Origin: Asaia prunellae JCM 25354
GTDB lineage: Bacteria; Pseudomonadota; Alphaproteobacteria; Acetobacterales; Acetobacteraceae
Assembly (NCBI RefSeq): GCF_000613885.1
Contig: NZ_BAJV01000008.1
Coordinates: 1 to 64,000, forward strand
DNA: 64,000 bases
Direction of reading: 5' to 3'
In this document: piece by piece, positions 28,077 to 37,164 of the stretch
How the letters are laid out: every line of letters begins with the position of its first letter
Position numbering within the stretch: the stretch's first letter is position 1
Made by a program: the position numbers and the translations under genes
Notes under the pieces: generated by a model
What the model saw: the letters and a program-made list of their open reading frames with translations, nothing else
The model's database searches: none
What the model was told of the DNA's origin: nothing

Positions 28077-28901
28077 TTATGAAGCAGCCAGAGACCGTCT
28101 GAAGCGCTTCGCTTTGAACTGGATCAGCTGATACATGGCTTTGGCGACAAATACCTGCACCTTCGAATGCGGGGTAAAACCGATCGTCTTGAAAATCATA
28201 CTGGTCACGCGATTGATGTGTTTGAGCTGATAACAGCCCATTGCCCGTGCCATATAGGCGGCAATACATTCTTTGTGATCGTATGGCGTACTGGCCGGCA
28301 TATTGGTGGTATAATAAGCTGTTGCCAGCTCGTCATCCTCACTCTCGGTCACGCGTCCAAGGGCAATTTTCGTTCGCTGCCAGACACTCAGTTTCTCACG
28401 CTTCAGATAGCGATGCATATGATCATAGAAAAGCTTGAAATGCCGGTACTCATCAGCCGCAATCTGTTTGCAGATCGCCTTGAGAACCGGCTCGTCCGTC
28501 GCATCCGCCATGGCGGTATAGAATGATGAAGTCCCCGTCTCGACCATGCAACGTGCGATCAGTTCGCCCGTACGTGATCCACGGATAGACGCATCAACAT
28601 CCTGCTCGATATGATAGGTTGAACGATAGCGGTCGAAAGCCTGCATATAGTCCCAGCCCGGATCAGCGAGCATCGCCCATTTGCCAAGCGCATCGCCGTG
28701 CTGCACTTCCTCAATTGCCCAGTTATCTGCGGCCTGGCGGAAATCGGGGTCGCCGACAAAGACGTTGCCGAGATAAACAGCATAATCCAGTCCGTTCCGC
28801 TCAACGACGGCCGCGGCCTTGATCACCGGAATGATGTCCGGATCCACACGGGATGCGTCGAAAGCATCCCAATCCATCTGATCGATGCGCCAATGTTTCA
28901 T
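28077..28901 (-). CDS. Ferritin-like di-iron protein
   Basis: A 274-residue protein with paired di-iron ligand motifs of the ferritin-like superfamily: AIEEVQHGDALGKW (about residue 58) and IAADEYRHFKLFYDHM (about 142), plus a helical build. The pattern is closest to acyl-ACP desaturase-like or MiaE-like proteins, but I cannot decide between them. I take ATG 28901 (MKHWRIDQMDW); ATG 28928 would add MSQTCHHCV with a C-x-x-C motif. It is divergent from bioB and shares about 127 bases with it as promoter region, so the two may be co-regulated. A role in oxidising an acyl chain or in redox or iron handling is inference. Confidence 0.7.
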   Translation of the reverse strand: MKHWRIDQMDWDAFDASRVDPDIIPVIKAAAVVERNGLDYAVYLGNVFVGDPDFRQAADNWAIEEVQHGDALGKWAMLADPGWDYMQAFDRYRSTYHIEQDVDASIRGSRTGELIARCMVETGTSSFYTAMADATDEPVLKAICKQIAADEYRHFKLFYDHMHRYLKREKLSVWQRTKIALGRVTESEDDELATAYYTTNMPASTPYDHKECIAAYMARAMGCYQLKHINRVTSMIFKTIGFTPHSKVQVFVAKAMYQLIQFKAKRFRRSLAAS

Positions 28902-29028
28902 GACGCAGTGATGACATGTCTGGGACATTTTGGGTAGGTATCTCGCGCAGGCGCGTGACAAGCGCCCCCATGCTGTGGCATCGCTGCCTGAGATTTTCGT
29001 TCTCAAATGTTTTGGAGCCATGCCCCGC

Positions 29029-30051
29029 ATGTCCCTCGATACCCTGACCCGTGATCCGGTCCTTCCCCGCGAAATCCGCAACCAGGCAAGCTGGAAACCA
29101 GAGATCAGGCATGACTGGACGCGCGACGAAGTGGCCGCCCTCATCGACCTTCCCTTCCCTGAGCTGATCTTTCGCGCGCAACTCGCGCATCGGGCCTATT
29201 TCGACCCGACGCGGGTACAGATCTCCACCCTGCTCTCGATCAAGACCGGCGGGTGCCCTGAAGACTGCGCCTATTGCCCGCAAAGCGCGCTGCACGAAAA
29301 AAGCGTCAAGGCCGAGCGCCTGATGGCAGTCGAAAAAGTCCTGACCGAAGCCCGCGCCGCCAAAGCTGCCGGAGCCGGGCGGTTCTGCATGGGGGCGGCC
29401 TGGCGTTCGCCCAAGGATCGCGATCTTGATACGGTCTGCGCCATGATCGAGGGAGTGAAGTCCCTTGGTCTTGAAACCTGCGTCACGCTTGGCATGCTCG
29501 ATGGCGACCAGTCGCGCCGCCTCAAGGAGGCCGGGCTTGATTATTACAACCATAACCTCGACACCTCGCCGGAATATTACGACAAGATCATCACGACACG
29601 CACCTATCAGGACCGCCTTGATACGCTGTCCAATGTGCGCGATGCTGGCATCAATGTCTGCTGCGGTGGCATTGTGGGCATGGGTGAAGACGAAAGTGAT
29701 CGCGCTGGACTGATCGCGACCCTGGCATCTCTGCCCCAGCACCCCGAAAGCGTGCCCATCAATCTTCTTGTTCGCGTCGAGGGCACACCCCTTGCCGAAG
29801 CAGAAGCTGTGGACCCCATCACCTTTGCCCGCATCGTAGCCGCGGCACGCATTACCATGCCTGCCAGCCATGTTCGTCTGGCCGCAGGACGCGAACTCAT
29901 GAGCGACGAGGCCCATGCTCTGGTGTTTCTGGCAGGCGCCAATTCCATTTTCTGCGGTGACAAGCTTCTGACCACACCCAATCCTGCGGAACATCGTGAC
30001 CGCAAGCTACTGGCCAATCTGGGCATGAAGCCCATGACCGAGGGGCACTAG
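29029..30051 (+). CDS. bioB: Biotin synthase
   Basis: A radical SAM enzyme that inserts sulfur into dethiobiotin to give biotin. The cluster-binding cysteines lie in [12 protein letters not shown] (about residues 75-82); further family signs are [37 protein letters not shown] and the C-terminal [17 protein letters not shown] with the cysteines of the [2Fe-2S] site. Length from the chosen ATG is 340 residues, typical of the family. I take 29029 because GGAG at 29014-29017 lies 11 bases before it; ATG 29020 is only two bases from that site. No other bio genes are next to it. Confidence 0.95.
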   Translation: MSLDTLTRDPVLPREIRNQASWKPEIRHDWTRDEVAALIDLPFPELIFRAQLAHRAYFDPTRVQISTLLSIKTGGCPEDCAYCPQSALHEKSVKAERLMAVEKVLTEARAAKAAGAGRFCMGAAWRSPKDRDLDTVCAMIEGVKSLGLETCVTLGMLDGDQSRRLKEAGLDYYNHNLDTSPEYYDKIITTRTYQDRLDTLSNVRDAGINVCCGGIVGMGEDESDRAGLIATLASLPQHPESVPINLLVRVEGTPLAEAEAVDPITFARIVAAARITMPASHVRLAAGRELMSDEAHALVFLAGANSIFCGDKLLTTPNPAEHRDRKLLANLGMKPMTEGH

Positions 30052-30080
30052 TCTCTCCTTTTCCTGCCTACCAACACGAA

Positions 30081-30114
30081 AAAGGCCAGCCCCTGAACGG
30101 AGCTGGCCTTTTTT
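30081..30114 (+). terminator. Rho-independent terminator after bioB
   Basis: AAAGGCCAGC and GCTGGCCTTT form a ten-base stem around an 11-base loop, followed by TTTTCT. It lies 30 bases after the bioB stop. Confidence 0.9.
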
Positions 30115-30150
30115 CTGAACTAGCCTGTTGAGGCCCCACTCCGCATCAGG

Positions 30151-30170
30151 AAAGGGGCCAAGGCCCCTTT
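30151..30170 (-). terminator. Hairpin at the end of the TonB receptor gene
   Basis: AAAGGGGCC-AA-GGCCCCTTT, 11 bases beyond the stop of the - strand receptor gene at 30182. The T run on the - strand is short (TTTCC), so it is a possible rather than a certain terminator. Confidence 0.5.
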
Positions 30171-30181
30171 CAACCCGCAGA

Positions 30182-32440
30182 TCAGAAGTCTGCTGTAACC
30201 GAGAACTTGAACGTACGCGGCAGGCCCTGAAGCAGATAGCCACCGAATGCACTTTCCCAATACCGGGTATTGGCAAGGTTATCGACACCAAGACGGGTCG
30301 TGACGGCCCTGTGCTCAACAACAAAGCTGTAACGTGCGCCAACATCAAAACGCGTCCAGTTCGGCACACGCAGCTTGTTGAGATTGTCGGCATATTGATG
30401 ACCGGTCTGGATCACACGCCCCGTAACGGTCGCCCCCTTGATGAAAGGAAGATCATATTCGAGGTTACCGTTAATGGTATATCCCGGCACACCAATGGCA
30501 CGATTACCATCATAGAGCCCACCGCTCGTACGGCGCTGGTCAGCGTCGATAATGGACGTCCCACCGTTGAAACGCAGTCCCTTGATAATCTCGCCATTGA
30601 CGGTGAACTCGATACCACGATTGCGCTGGAGACCATTCACTGCATAGATATTGTAGCTCGTACCGGCGACAGGAACCGTATAGGCATTGGGCTTGTCGAT
30701 CTGGAATACCGATACCGCTGCCGAGAAACGGCCAATATCGTATTTCGCACCGATCTCATATTGAACCGCCTGATAAGGCGCAAAGATCTGACCGAGATTG
30801 ACGACGTTGCCCGTTGCCGGCGGAACCTGCGACAATCCTTCGATGCGGTTGAAATAGATCGAAGTCTCATGCGTGGGATGCACAACAAGGCCCACGACAG
30901 GGGTAAAGGCTCCCTTGTCATAAGACGTCGTACTGTTCCCGTAATTATAGGAAACCGCTTTGATAGACTGGTAACGGAAACCTGCCGTCAACGCTACACG
31001 ATCATGAAAGGCCGAGACCGTATCGGAGAAAAACAGGCTCCACAGACGTGTTGTATTGTTCTTTCGCGGGTTATCGAGGTTTCCGCCGATATAGGTTTCC
31101 GGCTGCGACGCACTATAGAACGTCGGACGATAGAGATTCGTCTGCTGTCTCGTCAGCGCCAGGGCATAGGCTGACGCATTTTCTTCCCACAGGCCTGAAC
31201 CGCCGGCATTGATCTCGTGTTTGATGCCACCTGTGCGGAAATGGGAGCGCAAACCAGCCTGCGTGCTTTCGTTGGTCTGCATATAAGGCACATACATCGC
31301 ACCATTATATGCAGCACCTGTCTGACTGTTCGTCACATAGGTGCTGCCATAATTGCCTTTCTCGTTGCCACCAAGGCCACCGAACTGCGCATAGGCAGTC
31401 AGATACTTGCTGAAGTCATGCTCCACCTTCAGCTTCCCATAGATGTAATTCAGCTCGGTGTAGGTCCAGGGCTGGCCATAATTGGCCCCGGCACCCGGCA
31501 CTTTCGGCACAGTTGTGACACTGCTCAGGAACACGCCACCCCGACCGCCATTCACACCCTGGTTTTCATAGGCCATATCAATCGTTACTCGCGTGTGATC
31601 GGCGCGGTCATGCCAGTCAAAGCCGCCGCCAACCGCAACCTGATGACGTTTCGCCCGATCGATCGCCGAGACACCGCTGCGACCTGCAACGTTGATACGG
31701 ACGCCGAACTGCTTGTCCTGACCAAAACGACGCCCCACATCGATCGCACCTCCCCCCATGGAGGAGCTGGTATAGTCACCCGTGACGCGTGTCAGGGGCG
31801 TATCACCCGCATGCTTGAATTCGAGATTGATATTACCGCCCTGCGCCGATCCACCCGGAGCCGCGCCATTCAGGAATGCGCTTGCGCCGTTCAGAACCTG
31901 AACCGAATCATAAAGCTGGGGAGAGACAAGCTGGCGAGGCGTAATGCCGTAAAGCCCGTCAATCGATACGTCATCACCATAGACCGGAAAGCCGCGAATG
32001 ATGAACTGTTCGGAGAAATTACCATAACCGTAGGTGGTGCGTACAGTTGGATCGTTCATCAGCACCTCACCAAGAGTCTGAGATTGCTGATTGAGGATAA
32101 GAGCTGAAGTATAGCTGCGCACATTGAACGGGACATCAATCCCTTTCTTGTTCCCCAGCGCACCAAGATTACCGCCTGATTTGACTTCCATGCGGTTCTG
32201 GCGCTGAGCCCGCACTTCAATCTGTTCATCACCGGTCAATGCAGCCGTTTTGGCCGAACCTGCCGTGTGTTTTTGTGCATCTTTACCTTGTTTCGATTGA
32301 GCCTGTGCTTGAGTTGCCTTCTGGTCTTGCGCATGTCCCGTACAGGAAAAAGCCGCAGAGATCATGAGAAGAGCAGAAAATGCGACGCGGTGTGAGCGCC
32401 GACCAAGCGGGTTCAGTATGGGTAAAGTTGTTTTGTACAA
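30182..32440 (-). CDS. TonB-dependent siderophore receptor
   Basis: A 752-residue outer membrane receptor for ferric siderophores. It has a signal peptide (ALLMISAAFSCTGHAQ, cleavage about residue 37), a Gln/Lys-rich linker, a plug domain starting near residue 85 (DVPFNVRSYTS; VRTTYGYGNFSEQFIIRGF; SVQVLNGASAFLNG), and a 22-strand barrel that ends with TARYWESAFGGYLLQG and a terminal Phe (KFSVTADF), the usual assembly signal. The frame is intact and the length normal. It is divergent from a DUF3649-PepSY-DUF3325 set with an iron uptake role, across an intergenic region (32441-32571) that should hold an iron-responsive promoter; I see no clear Fur box. Ligand unknown. Confidence 0.92.
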   Translation of the reverse strand: MYKTTLPILNPLGRRSHRVAFSALLMISAAFSCTGHAQDQKATQAQAQSKQGKDAQKHTAGSAKTAALTGDEQIEVRAQRQNRMEVKSGGNLGALGNKKGIDVPFNVRSYTSALILNQQSQTLGEVLMNDPTVRTTYGYGNFSEQFIIRGFPVYGDDVSIDGLYGITPRQLVSPQLYDSVQVLNGASAFLNGAAPGGSAQGGNINLEFKHAGDTPLTRVTGDYTSSSMGGGAIDVGRRFGQDKQFGVRINVAGRSGVSAIDRAKRHQVAVGGGFDWHDRADHTRVTIDMAYENQGVNGGRGGVFLSSVTTVPKVPGAGANYGQPWTYTELNYIYGKLKVEHDFSKYLTAYAQFGGLGGNEKGNYGSTYVTNSQTGAAYNGAMYVPYMQTNESTQAGLRSHFRTGGIKHEINAGGSGLWEENASAYALALTRQQTNLYRPTFYSASQPETYIGGNLDNPRKNNTTRLWSLFFSDTVSAFHDRVALTAGFRYQSIKAVSYNYGNSTTSYDKGAFTPVVGLVVHPTHETSIYFNRIEGLSQVPPATGNVVNLGQIFAPYQAVQYEIGAKYDIGRFSAAVSVFQIDKPNAYTVPVAGTSYNIYAVNGLQRNRGIEFTVNGEIIKGLRFNGGTSIIDADQRRTSGGLYDGNRAIGVPGYTINGNLEYDLPFIKGATVTGRVIQTGHQYADNLNKLRVPNWTRFDVGARYSFVVEHRAVTTRLGVDNLANTRYWESAFGGYLLQGLPRTFKFSVTADF

Positions 32441-32571
32441 AAGGGCAGTCTCATTGACAAAGGGTAAATGACGGGATCAAATAGACGCGATTAAGAAACG
32501 ATCGCAACTAAACTTTAGCCGTCTTCCGCTATGCCGGGCAGGAAATACGCGCCCTGTTGCACAGGAACCAC

Positions 32572-32850
32572 ATGCGAAAGAGTCTCAAAAAGAAACAGGC
32601 CAGAACGCTGCGACGCGCCTGGATGCTTCGGCTCATACTTGGCCTTATCTTGTCCTATCTTGCCGCCTATGGAGTGCTTTGCCTGTTTCACTCCAGGTGG
32701 GGAGAAGATCTGATGAATGTCGGATTTTTGTGTGTATTCTCCCTGATGCCAGTTCTGCTTCTTCTTCTTTTCTCTCTTCCACCCCGTCGACGTCCTGACA
32801 CCATGCACTGCCTGGTTCTGCTTGGTGTCCTTCTCGGATGGACCTGCTGA
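32572..32850 (+). CDS. Small membrane protein of an iron uptake operon (DUF3649-like)
   Basis: A 92-residue protein with two membrane helices (about residues 19-38, LRLILGLILSYLAAYGVLC, and 48-65, LCVFSLMPVLLLLLFS). Such small proteins, often annotated DUF3649, precede a PepSY-domain reductase-like protein in siderophore operons. ATG 32572 (MRKSLKKK) is the best start; a TTG at 32557 would add five residues. The stop and the next start share one base (TGATG at 32848-32852), so it is translationally coupled. The function is not known; a helper role in iron release at the inner membrane is inferred from context. Confidence 0.65.
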   Translation: MRKSLKKKQARTLRRAWMLRLILGLILSYLAAYGVLCLFHSRWGEDLMNVGFLCVFSLMPVLLLLLFSLPPRRRPDTMHCLVLLGVLLGWTC

Positions 32851-34337
32851 TGCGCGACACATTACGTCTTCGCATGGGATGGCTGCATGAATGGGTAGGG
32901 TTTATCGGAGGCCTCATACTGGTGATCGTGTTCACCGGAGGCTCGCTTGCCATGTTCGACACTGAACTGACGCATTGGATGCAGCCGGAACTCTCCCGTT
33001 ATCCAGCAACGCCACTGAGTGATGAGGCGCTCAACAAGATAGGAAGCATTGCCCAGGAAATGCGCAAGGAGGGTGAGAACCCGTTCATCACATTGCCGAC
33101 TTCCCGCGATCCGATGCTCCGTATCCTGCATTATGACGGCCATGCCTTCATCGGCTCGGTCTATAACCCGGAGGACGGTTTTCCGATCCTCGCGCGGGAA
33201 ACGGGTGGTGGCCAGCTGTTTTTTGACCTTCATCACTCGCTGTATTACGGCCCCTTCTGGGGAAACATGCTGACCGAGATCGCTGCAATCGGACTCCTGA
33301 TTGCAGTTGCTTCAGGCGTCATTATCCATTTCAGAAGCATTCTGAGCGATCTTCTTCTTTTCCGCCCCTTTTCATCCAGAGCGCGCGCCTGGATGGATGC
33401 CCATATCCTGATGGGACTGTTGTTCCTCCCTTTCATGGTCATGATGGCCTATACAGGCGCCGTTATTCACGCACCGCGCCTCTTTCCCATGTTCAGTACA
33501 GGACATCACGGGCGTCCGGCTCATCCACAATCCCATGGTCCGAAAGAAAGGAAGACACAGAACAACGTTCCTGGCGCGCATAAATCTGCCGGCCTGGCGG
33601 CCCTCGCCCCGATGCTTCACAAAGCAGAAACCGTGCTCGGTCCCGATACGATCGGACTCATTCTCTTCGACCGGGGTAGCGTGTCGATGACGAAGGCTGA
33701 TTCAGCCTCCTTCACACTGAGTCGTGATCATGTCAGTTTTTCGGAAAAAGACGGTGCGCAAATCGCCGTAGTGCAGATACCCGATAACCTGCATCGTATC
33801 GGCGGCGTCTTGCGTGGATTGCATTTTGTGCGCTGGGCTGGCCTTCCCATGCGCTGGCTTTATTTTATTTCCGGCATCGTCGGCAGCATCATGATGTCAG
33901 GCGGACTGATCCTCTTCCTCATGAAACATCGTCCCAGAAAAGCAAGAACCTTCCTGTTCCGCCTGGCAGAAACACTCACCATTGCCGTAACGACAGGGCT
34001 GCCTCTGGCATGCCTCGCCTATCTCTGGGCCAATCGCCTGTTCTGGTCGGATCTTCCGAATCGTGCTGATCTTGAGATCAGAGCCTTTTTCATTGTCTGG
34101 GCTCTCTCGCTGCTTCACGCGGCATTACGCAGCTTTGGTCCGAAACCAAGACGGGGCTGGAACGAGCAATGCTCGGTCTTTGCGGCCTACGCTCTGGCCT
34201 TGCTCCCGCTCGACCTCATGACCCGCAGTGTGAATGGCTTTCTGACCAGTTTCGATGTCTACAAGGCGGTCGATCTGACGGCTGTGGGCTTTGGTCTCAT
34301 TGCCCTCTTCATTCATCGCAGACTGGTCGCCCCATGA
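32850..34337 (+). CDS. PepSY-associated membrane protein, siderophore/iron uptake
   Basis: A 495-residue PepSY-TM protein. The N-terminus MRDTLRLRMGWLHEWVGFIGGL and the following helix are typical. Helices lie at about residues 17-38, 143-165, 190-212 and 335-360, with four more in the last 110 residues, and histidines such as FDLHHSLYYG lie near the helices. In related systems these proteins act at the inner membrane in reductive iron release from siderophores. The start at 32850 overlaps the previous stop; ATG 32838 (MDLLM) is an alternative. A His/Lys-rich stretch (about 222-250) faces the periplasm. Its stop overlaps the next gene (ATGA at 34334-34337). Confidence 0.8.
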   Translation: MRDTLRLRMGWLHEWVGFIGGLILVIVFTGGSLAMFDTELTHWMQPELSRYPATPLSDEALNKIGSIAQEMRKEGENPFITLPTSRDPMLRILHYDGHAFIGSVYNPEDGFPILARETGGGQLFFDLHHSLYYGPFWGNMLTEIAAIGLLIAVASGVIIHFRSILSDLLLFRPFSSRARAWMDAHILMGLLFLPFMVMMAYTGAVIHAPRLFPMFSTGHHGRPAHPQSHGPKERKTQNNVPGAHKSAGLAALAPMLHKAETVLGPDTIGLILFDRGSVSMTKADSASFTLSRDHVSFSEKDGAQIAVVQIPDNLHRIGGVLRGLHFVRWAGLPMRWLYFISGIVGSIMMSGGLILFLMKHRPRKARTFLFRLAETLTIAVTTGLPLACLAYLWANRLFWSDLPNRADLEIRAFFIVWALSLLHAALRSFGPKPRRGWNEQCSVFAAYALALLPLDLMTRSVNGFLTSFDVYKAVDLTAVGFGLIALFIHRRLVAP

Positions 34338-34642
34338 TTATTACTCTCATCACCATGGCATTCTGGGGCATTGCTCTTTTCTCACATGCATTGCTTCAGC
34401 CAAAATTTCTGCGTTTGCAGGGTTTTGAAGCACCTCACCGTCTACCCCTGCATCTCTTTCGCCTCGTTCTGCCAGTGCTTGCCGCTTTCCTGTGCTGCCA
34501 GCTCGATTTTCCCGAAGGTGTGCTGGTCTGGTTCGGCTCGGCCTCGATCGCAGGTCTTCTTGCCACTGCCCTGCTTACCGTTCTGTCTGTCAGGAACATG
34601 AAACGGCTGGGACATCCGGACAAAGTGCCCCGCTCCTCCTGA
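34334..34642 (+). CDS. DUF3325-like small membrane protein
   Basis: A 102-residue protein with three hydrophobic helices (about residues 3-20, 36-55 and 62-85) and a basic C-terminus. It matches the DUF3325 proteins that follow PepSY proteins in siderophore operons. It starts at ATG 34334, overlapping the PepSY stop, and ends the operon. The function is unknown. Confidence 0.75.
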   Translation: MIITLITMAFWGIALFSHALLQPKFLRLQGFEAPHRLPLHLFRLVLPVLAAFLCCQLDFPEGVLVWFGSASIAGLLATALLTVLSVRNMKRLGHPDKVPRSS

Positions 34643-34712
34643 AGGCTCTGTACGGGTGCAACATTGAGACGCTCTGTCCGGAACTATAACTCAGCCTCCT
34701 GGGTGCCGCAGA

Positions 34713-35501
34713 TCAGGATTTCTCCGTGACCTGCGCCCGGCTTTCAGCAGCACGCTGTGCATAGGCTGCGGCTCGTTCAGTTTGCCCGGACGCCCGTGCT
34801 GCGTTGGCCGCGCAATCAAGCCCACGGGCCATACCGCGGTAATCAAGCATATTCCGACGAAGCGTCACTGCCTCCAGTGCAGCTTTCTCCGCCTGGGAAA
34901 AAGCATTCTGACGCAAAGCCAGACGTGAATCGAGCTCTGCCAGATCGGCCTGCTCAAGTGCTGGGGGCTTTGAGGAATGAGGCAAGGCATTGCGTGCCGA
35001 AACAAGAGCTCCCGTGTCGCCCACTCCGTCGGCAGCAAGTCCTGTCAGAAAGGCGCGTCTCTCGGCAAGTGCGGGATCATCGGTCTGGACCTGCCTGCCG
35101 ATGGCAAGCGCCTGCTGAAATTGACCCAGACGGCAATAAGCCGCCATATCAATCAGTGCCAGTCCGGGACCGGGCGTGGCACCTCGCAGTACAAGATCCT
35201 GTCTTGTCCGGGCAGTCGTCTTCAATGCCGCCTGAGCCTCATCGGCATCAAGCTGCGCTATGCCCATATTATATCCGGAATCACGAATGGCTTCGGAATC
35301 GTCACGCAGAAGCGCCCGATCATAAGCTGTCCGGAACTGTGACTCGGCCTGTTTGGCACGCGTCATGTCAAAGGATTCACGCCCGACATCCATGGCATTC
35401 GCATAATCCTGATCCGTACGAATTCCAGCTGAGTCCTCATGGGCTCCGCAGGCGGCCAGGCCAGTCAAGGCCAAGCCCAGAACAACGTGCCTGAGACTCA
35501 T
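34713..35501 (-). CDS. Lipoprotein with TPR-like repeats
   Basis: A 262-residue lipoprotein: LALTGLAACG gives a lipobox with the modified cysteine at residue 18. The rest is nearly all helical with TPR-like units (QFRTAYDRALLRDD, LGQFQQALAIGRQV, NAFSQAEKAALEAV, SGQTERAAAYAQRA). It is the last gene of the Mla-like operon and overlaps the MlaD gene (ATGA at 35501-35498). By position it may take the place of the periplasmic or outer membrane partner of the MCE protein, as PqiC or MlaA do elsewhere, but the fold is different from either as far as I can see. Confidence 0.75.
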   Translation of the reverse strand: MSLRHVVLGLALTGLAACGAHEDSAGIRTDQDYANAMDVGRESFDMTRAKQAESQFRTAYDRALLRDDSEAIRDSGYNMGIAQLDADEAQAALKTTARTRQDLVLRGATPGPGLALIDMAAYCRLGQFQQALAIGRQVQTDDPALAERRAFLTGLAADGVGDTGALVSARNALPHSSKPPALEQADLAELDSRLALRQNAFSQAEKAALEAVTLRRNMLDYRGMARGLDCAANAARASGQTERAAAYAQRAAESRAQVTEKS

Positions 35502-36466
35502 GGCTTGATGTCTCCTGCATGAAGTCTGTGTGGCTGCACCTTGCTACCGCTTCCTCCAAGTATCCAGAGGCCTCGTATCTGATCGGTCAGCTTCTTGAGA
35601 CTGTTTGCTGTAGCCTGTGCCTGGGTCAGAAGAGCAGGAAGCTGGGCACTTGCCTCATCAAGATGCTGCATTGTCTCCTTGAGCTGTGGTGTCGCCTTCT
35701 TCACGTCGCTGGAGCTTGACCGCAGATTATTCATGGTTCCCTCGGTCTGCTTCAGTACACCGGAGACCTGTGCCTCGATCGGCTTGAGGCGTTCGATCGA
35801 TTCCTGAAGCGTTTTCAATACATCGTCGGCATGATTGAGAAGCTTGTCATCCATGATGATCCCGCCGACAGATCCCTTCCCTGCCCTTATGGCATTCGTC
35901 ACCGTTGCCAGATCTGCCATGATACGATCTGCATTATGGAGACTTGGCATCATCCCCGCACGAATATCGGCGATCGTCTTGGTGATCATATCAGCAGGAT
36001 TGGGCTCGACCGTCGCCTCAAGCTCGGCAAATTCCCAGTCCATGGGCGGTCCCTTGCTACGCTCTAGCTCGATATAGCTGGCGCCAGCCACCACAAAACG
36101 ATGTCGGATGATAGCGTGACTATCCCGACGGATATACGGCTCGAACTGGGGATCAATCTCTGCAATGGCATACATATTGCCATGGGGATTGATCTTCACA
36201 GCTCTGATCGACCCGATACGGATACCCATAAGCTCGATATCATTACCAACGGCGAGCCCGGCAATGCCACTTTCGGGCAGGTTGAAATGCAGCTTGCCTG
36301 ACGGGGTCAGCCAGTCACGAAGCACACCGGCTTCGATAATAGCGAAAATGAACAGTCCGAAAGTCGCGACAACAAGGATACCGACCCACTCATCAGCGTA
36401 GCGTATGCGCATCAACGGGCGTGTGCGCCCGTCAGTTTCGGAATTGGTACGAACTCGAAACATCAC
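35498..36466 (-). CDS. MlaD-type MCE domain protein
   Basis: A 322-residue protein with one N-terminal membrane helix (VGILVVATFGLFIFAIIEAGVL, about residues 28-49), an MCE domain (about 57-135: GLAVGNDIELMGIRIGSI and IRHRFVVAGASYIELER), and a long helical C-terminal part (170-300) with heptad-like ESIERLKPIEAQVSGVLKQ, which may form a coiled-coil channel or needle. MCE proteins carry lipids across the periplasm. It is coupled to the degenerate ATPase upstream (ATGA at 36466-36463) and to the lipoprotein downstream. It has one MCE domain and a longer tail than E. coli MlaD. Confidence 0.88.
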   Translation of the reverse strand: MMFRVRTNSETDGRTRPLMRIRYADEWVGILVVATFGLFIFAIIEAGVLRDWLTPSGKLHFNLPESGIAGLAVGNDIELMGIRIGSIRAVKINPHGNMYAIAEIDPQFEPYIRRDSHAIIRHRFVVAGASYIELERSKGPPMDWEFAELEATVEPNPADMITKTIADIRAGMMPSLHNADRIMADLATVTNAIRAGKGSVGGIIMDDKLLNHADDVLKTLQESIERLKPIEAQVSGVLKQTEGTMNNLRSSSSDVKKATPQLKETMQHLDEASAQLPALLTQAQATANSLKKLTDQIRGLWILGGSGSKVQPHRLHAGDIKP

Positions 36467-37164
36467 ATCACCTGCTTCATTGGCATCAGACCTTCATCCA
36501 GCAGCCTTAACCGCTGGGTTCCTGCTGCATTGTAACCCCGCCAGAGATCCGGCTCGCGTGAGAACCAGATGACACCGCAGCCGCGCTCCCGCGCCGCTGT
36601 AAGCTCGGCCAGAAAGGCGGTCATCATATCTGCTGTCTCCAGATCCACAGGATCTTCCAGAAGGAGCAGACGAGGCTCTCCCATGAAGGCTCTGACACAA
36701 GCCGCCTTTGCACGATCGGCTGCGGTCAGTCTGGCGGGATTCAGTGTCGGCAGTCCGGGCAAACCGAAGCGGCGGGACAAGGCAATCGCCTCAGCGACAA
36801 TAGCCTCGGTTTTGGTACGCGTATGATGCAATTGCTGGATAAGAATATTCTGGTCTGTTCCAAACAGGTCAATCCACGCCCCCTGCTGCATGACACGCCC
36901 GATCCTGCCCCTGAGAGCCCAGGCACGCGTCTCGGCAAGGCCGTGCCAATCGAGTCCCTGACACAGAACCTGACCGGAAATAAGCGGCACAAGTCCGCTG
37001 CACAGATCGGCAAAGCGCGAGGCGCGAAGGGAGTCGCGACAGGCTATGAGCAGACAGTCCCCCGGCATGAGACGTAGTGAATAGGGAATGGAGGTAAGAC
37101 CGCTCTCTTCGAAAACAGGCTGTGCCTCACGCAATTCCAGAACAGCAGAAAGATCGTCGGTCAT
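36463..37164 (-). CDS. MlaF-like ABC protein with degenerate nucleotide-binding motifs
   Basis: A 233-residue protein in the MlaF position, with the general ABC layout but lost catalytic motifs. Where Walker A (GxxGxGKS/T) should be it has ACRDSLRASRF, without the lysine; the signature LSGGQ is LTAAD; Walker B ends LLLLEDPVD instead of LLLLDEP; and the switch histidine position has WFSRE. The Q-loop (RVMQQGAWIDLFG) remains. I infer that it is unable to hydrolyse ATP alone and may be structural, or that it works with another ATPase. The frame is intact, so a sequencing error does not explain the changes. It overlaps MlaE (GTG/ATG-type overlap at 37164-37161) and MlaD. Confidence 0.75.
   Translation of the reverse strand: MTDDLSAVLELREAQPVFEESGLTSIPYSLRLMPGDCLLIACRDSLRASRFADLCSGLVPLISGQVLCQGLDWHGLAETRAWALRGRIGRVMQQGAWIDLFGTDQNILIQQLHHTRTKTEAIVAEAIALSRRFGLPGLPTLNPARLTAADRAKAACVRAFMGEPRLLLLEDPVDLETADMMTAFLAELTAARERGCGVIWFSREPDLWRGYNAAGTQRLRLLDEGLMPMKQVM

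Noticed and set aside
28801-29994. A 397-codon open frame antisense to bioB
   Set aside because: Its translation is Gly/His/Arg-rich without domains and mirrors the strongly conserved bioB on the other strand; it is a codon-bias shadow.
30128-31174. A 348-codon frame antisense to the TonB receptor
   Set aside because: It has no ribosome site and an Arg/Thr/Ile-rich translation; the receptor on the other strand is clearly real.
32441-32571. A Fur box between the TonB receptor and the PepSY operon
   Set aside because: The region is AT-rich, as expected for divergent promoters, but no stretch matches the Fur consensus well enough to report.
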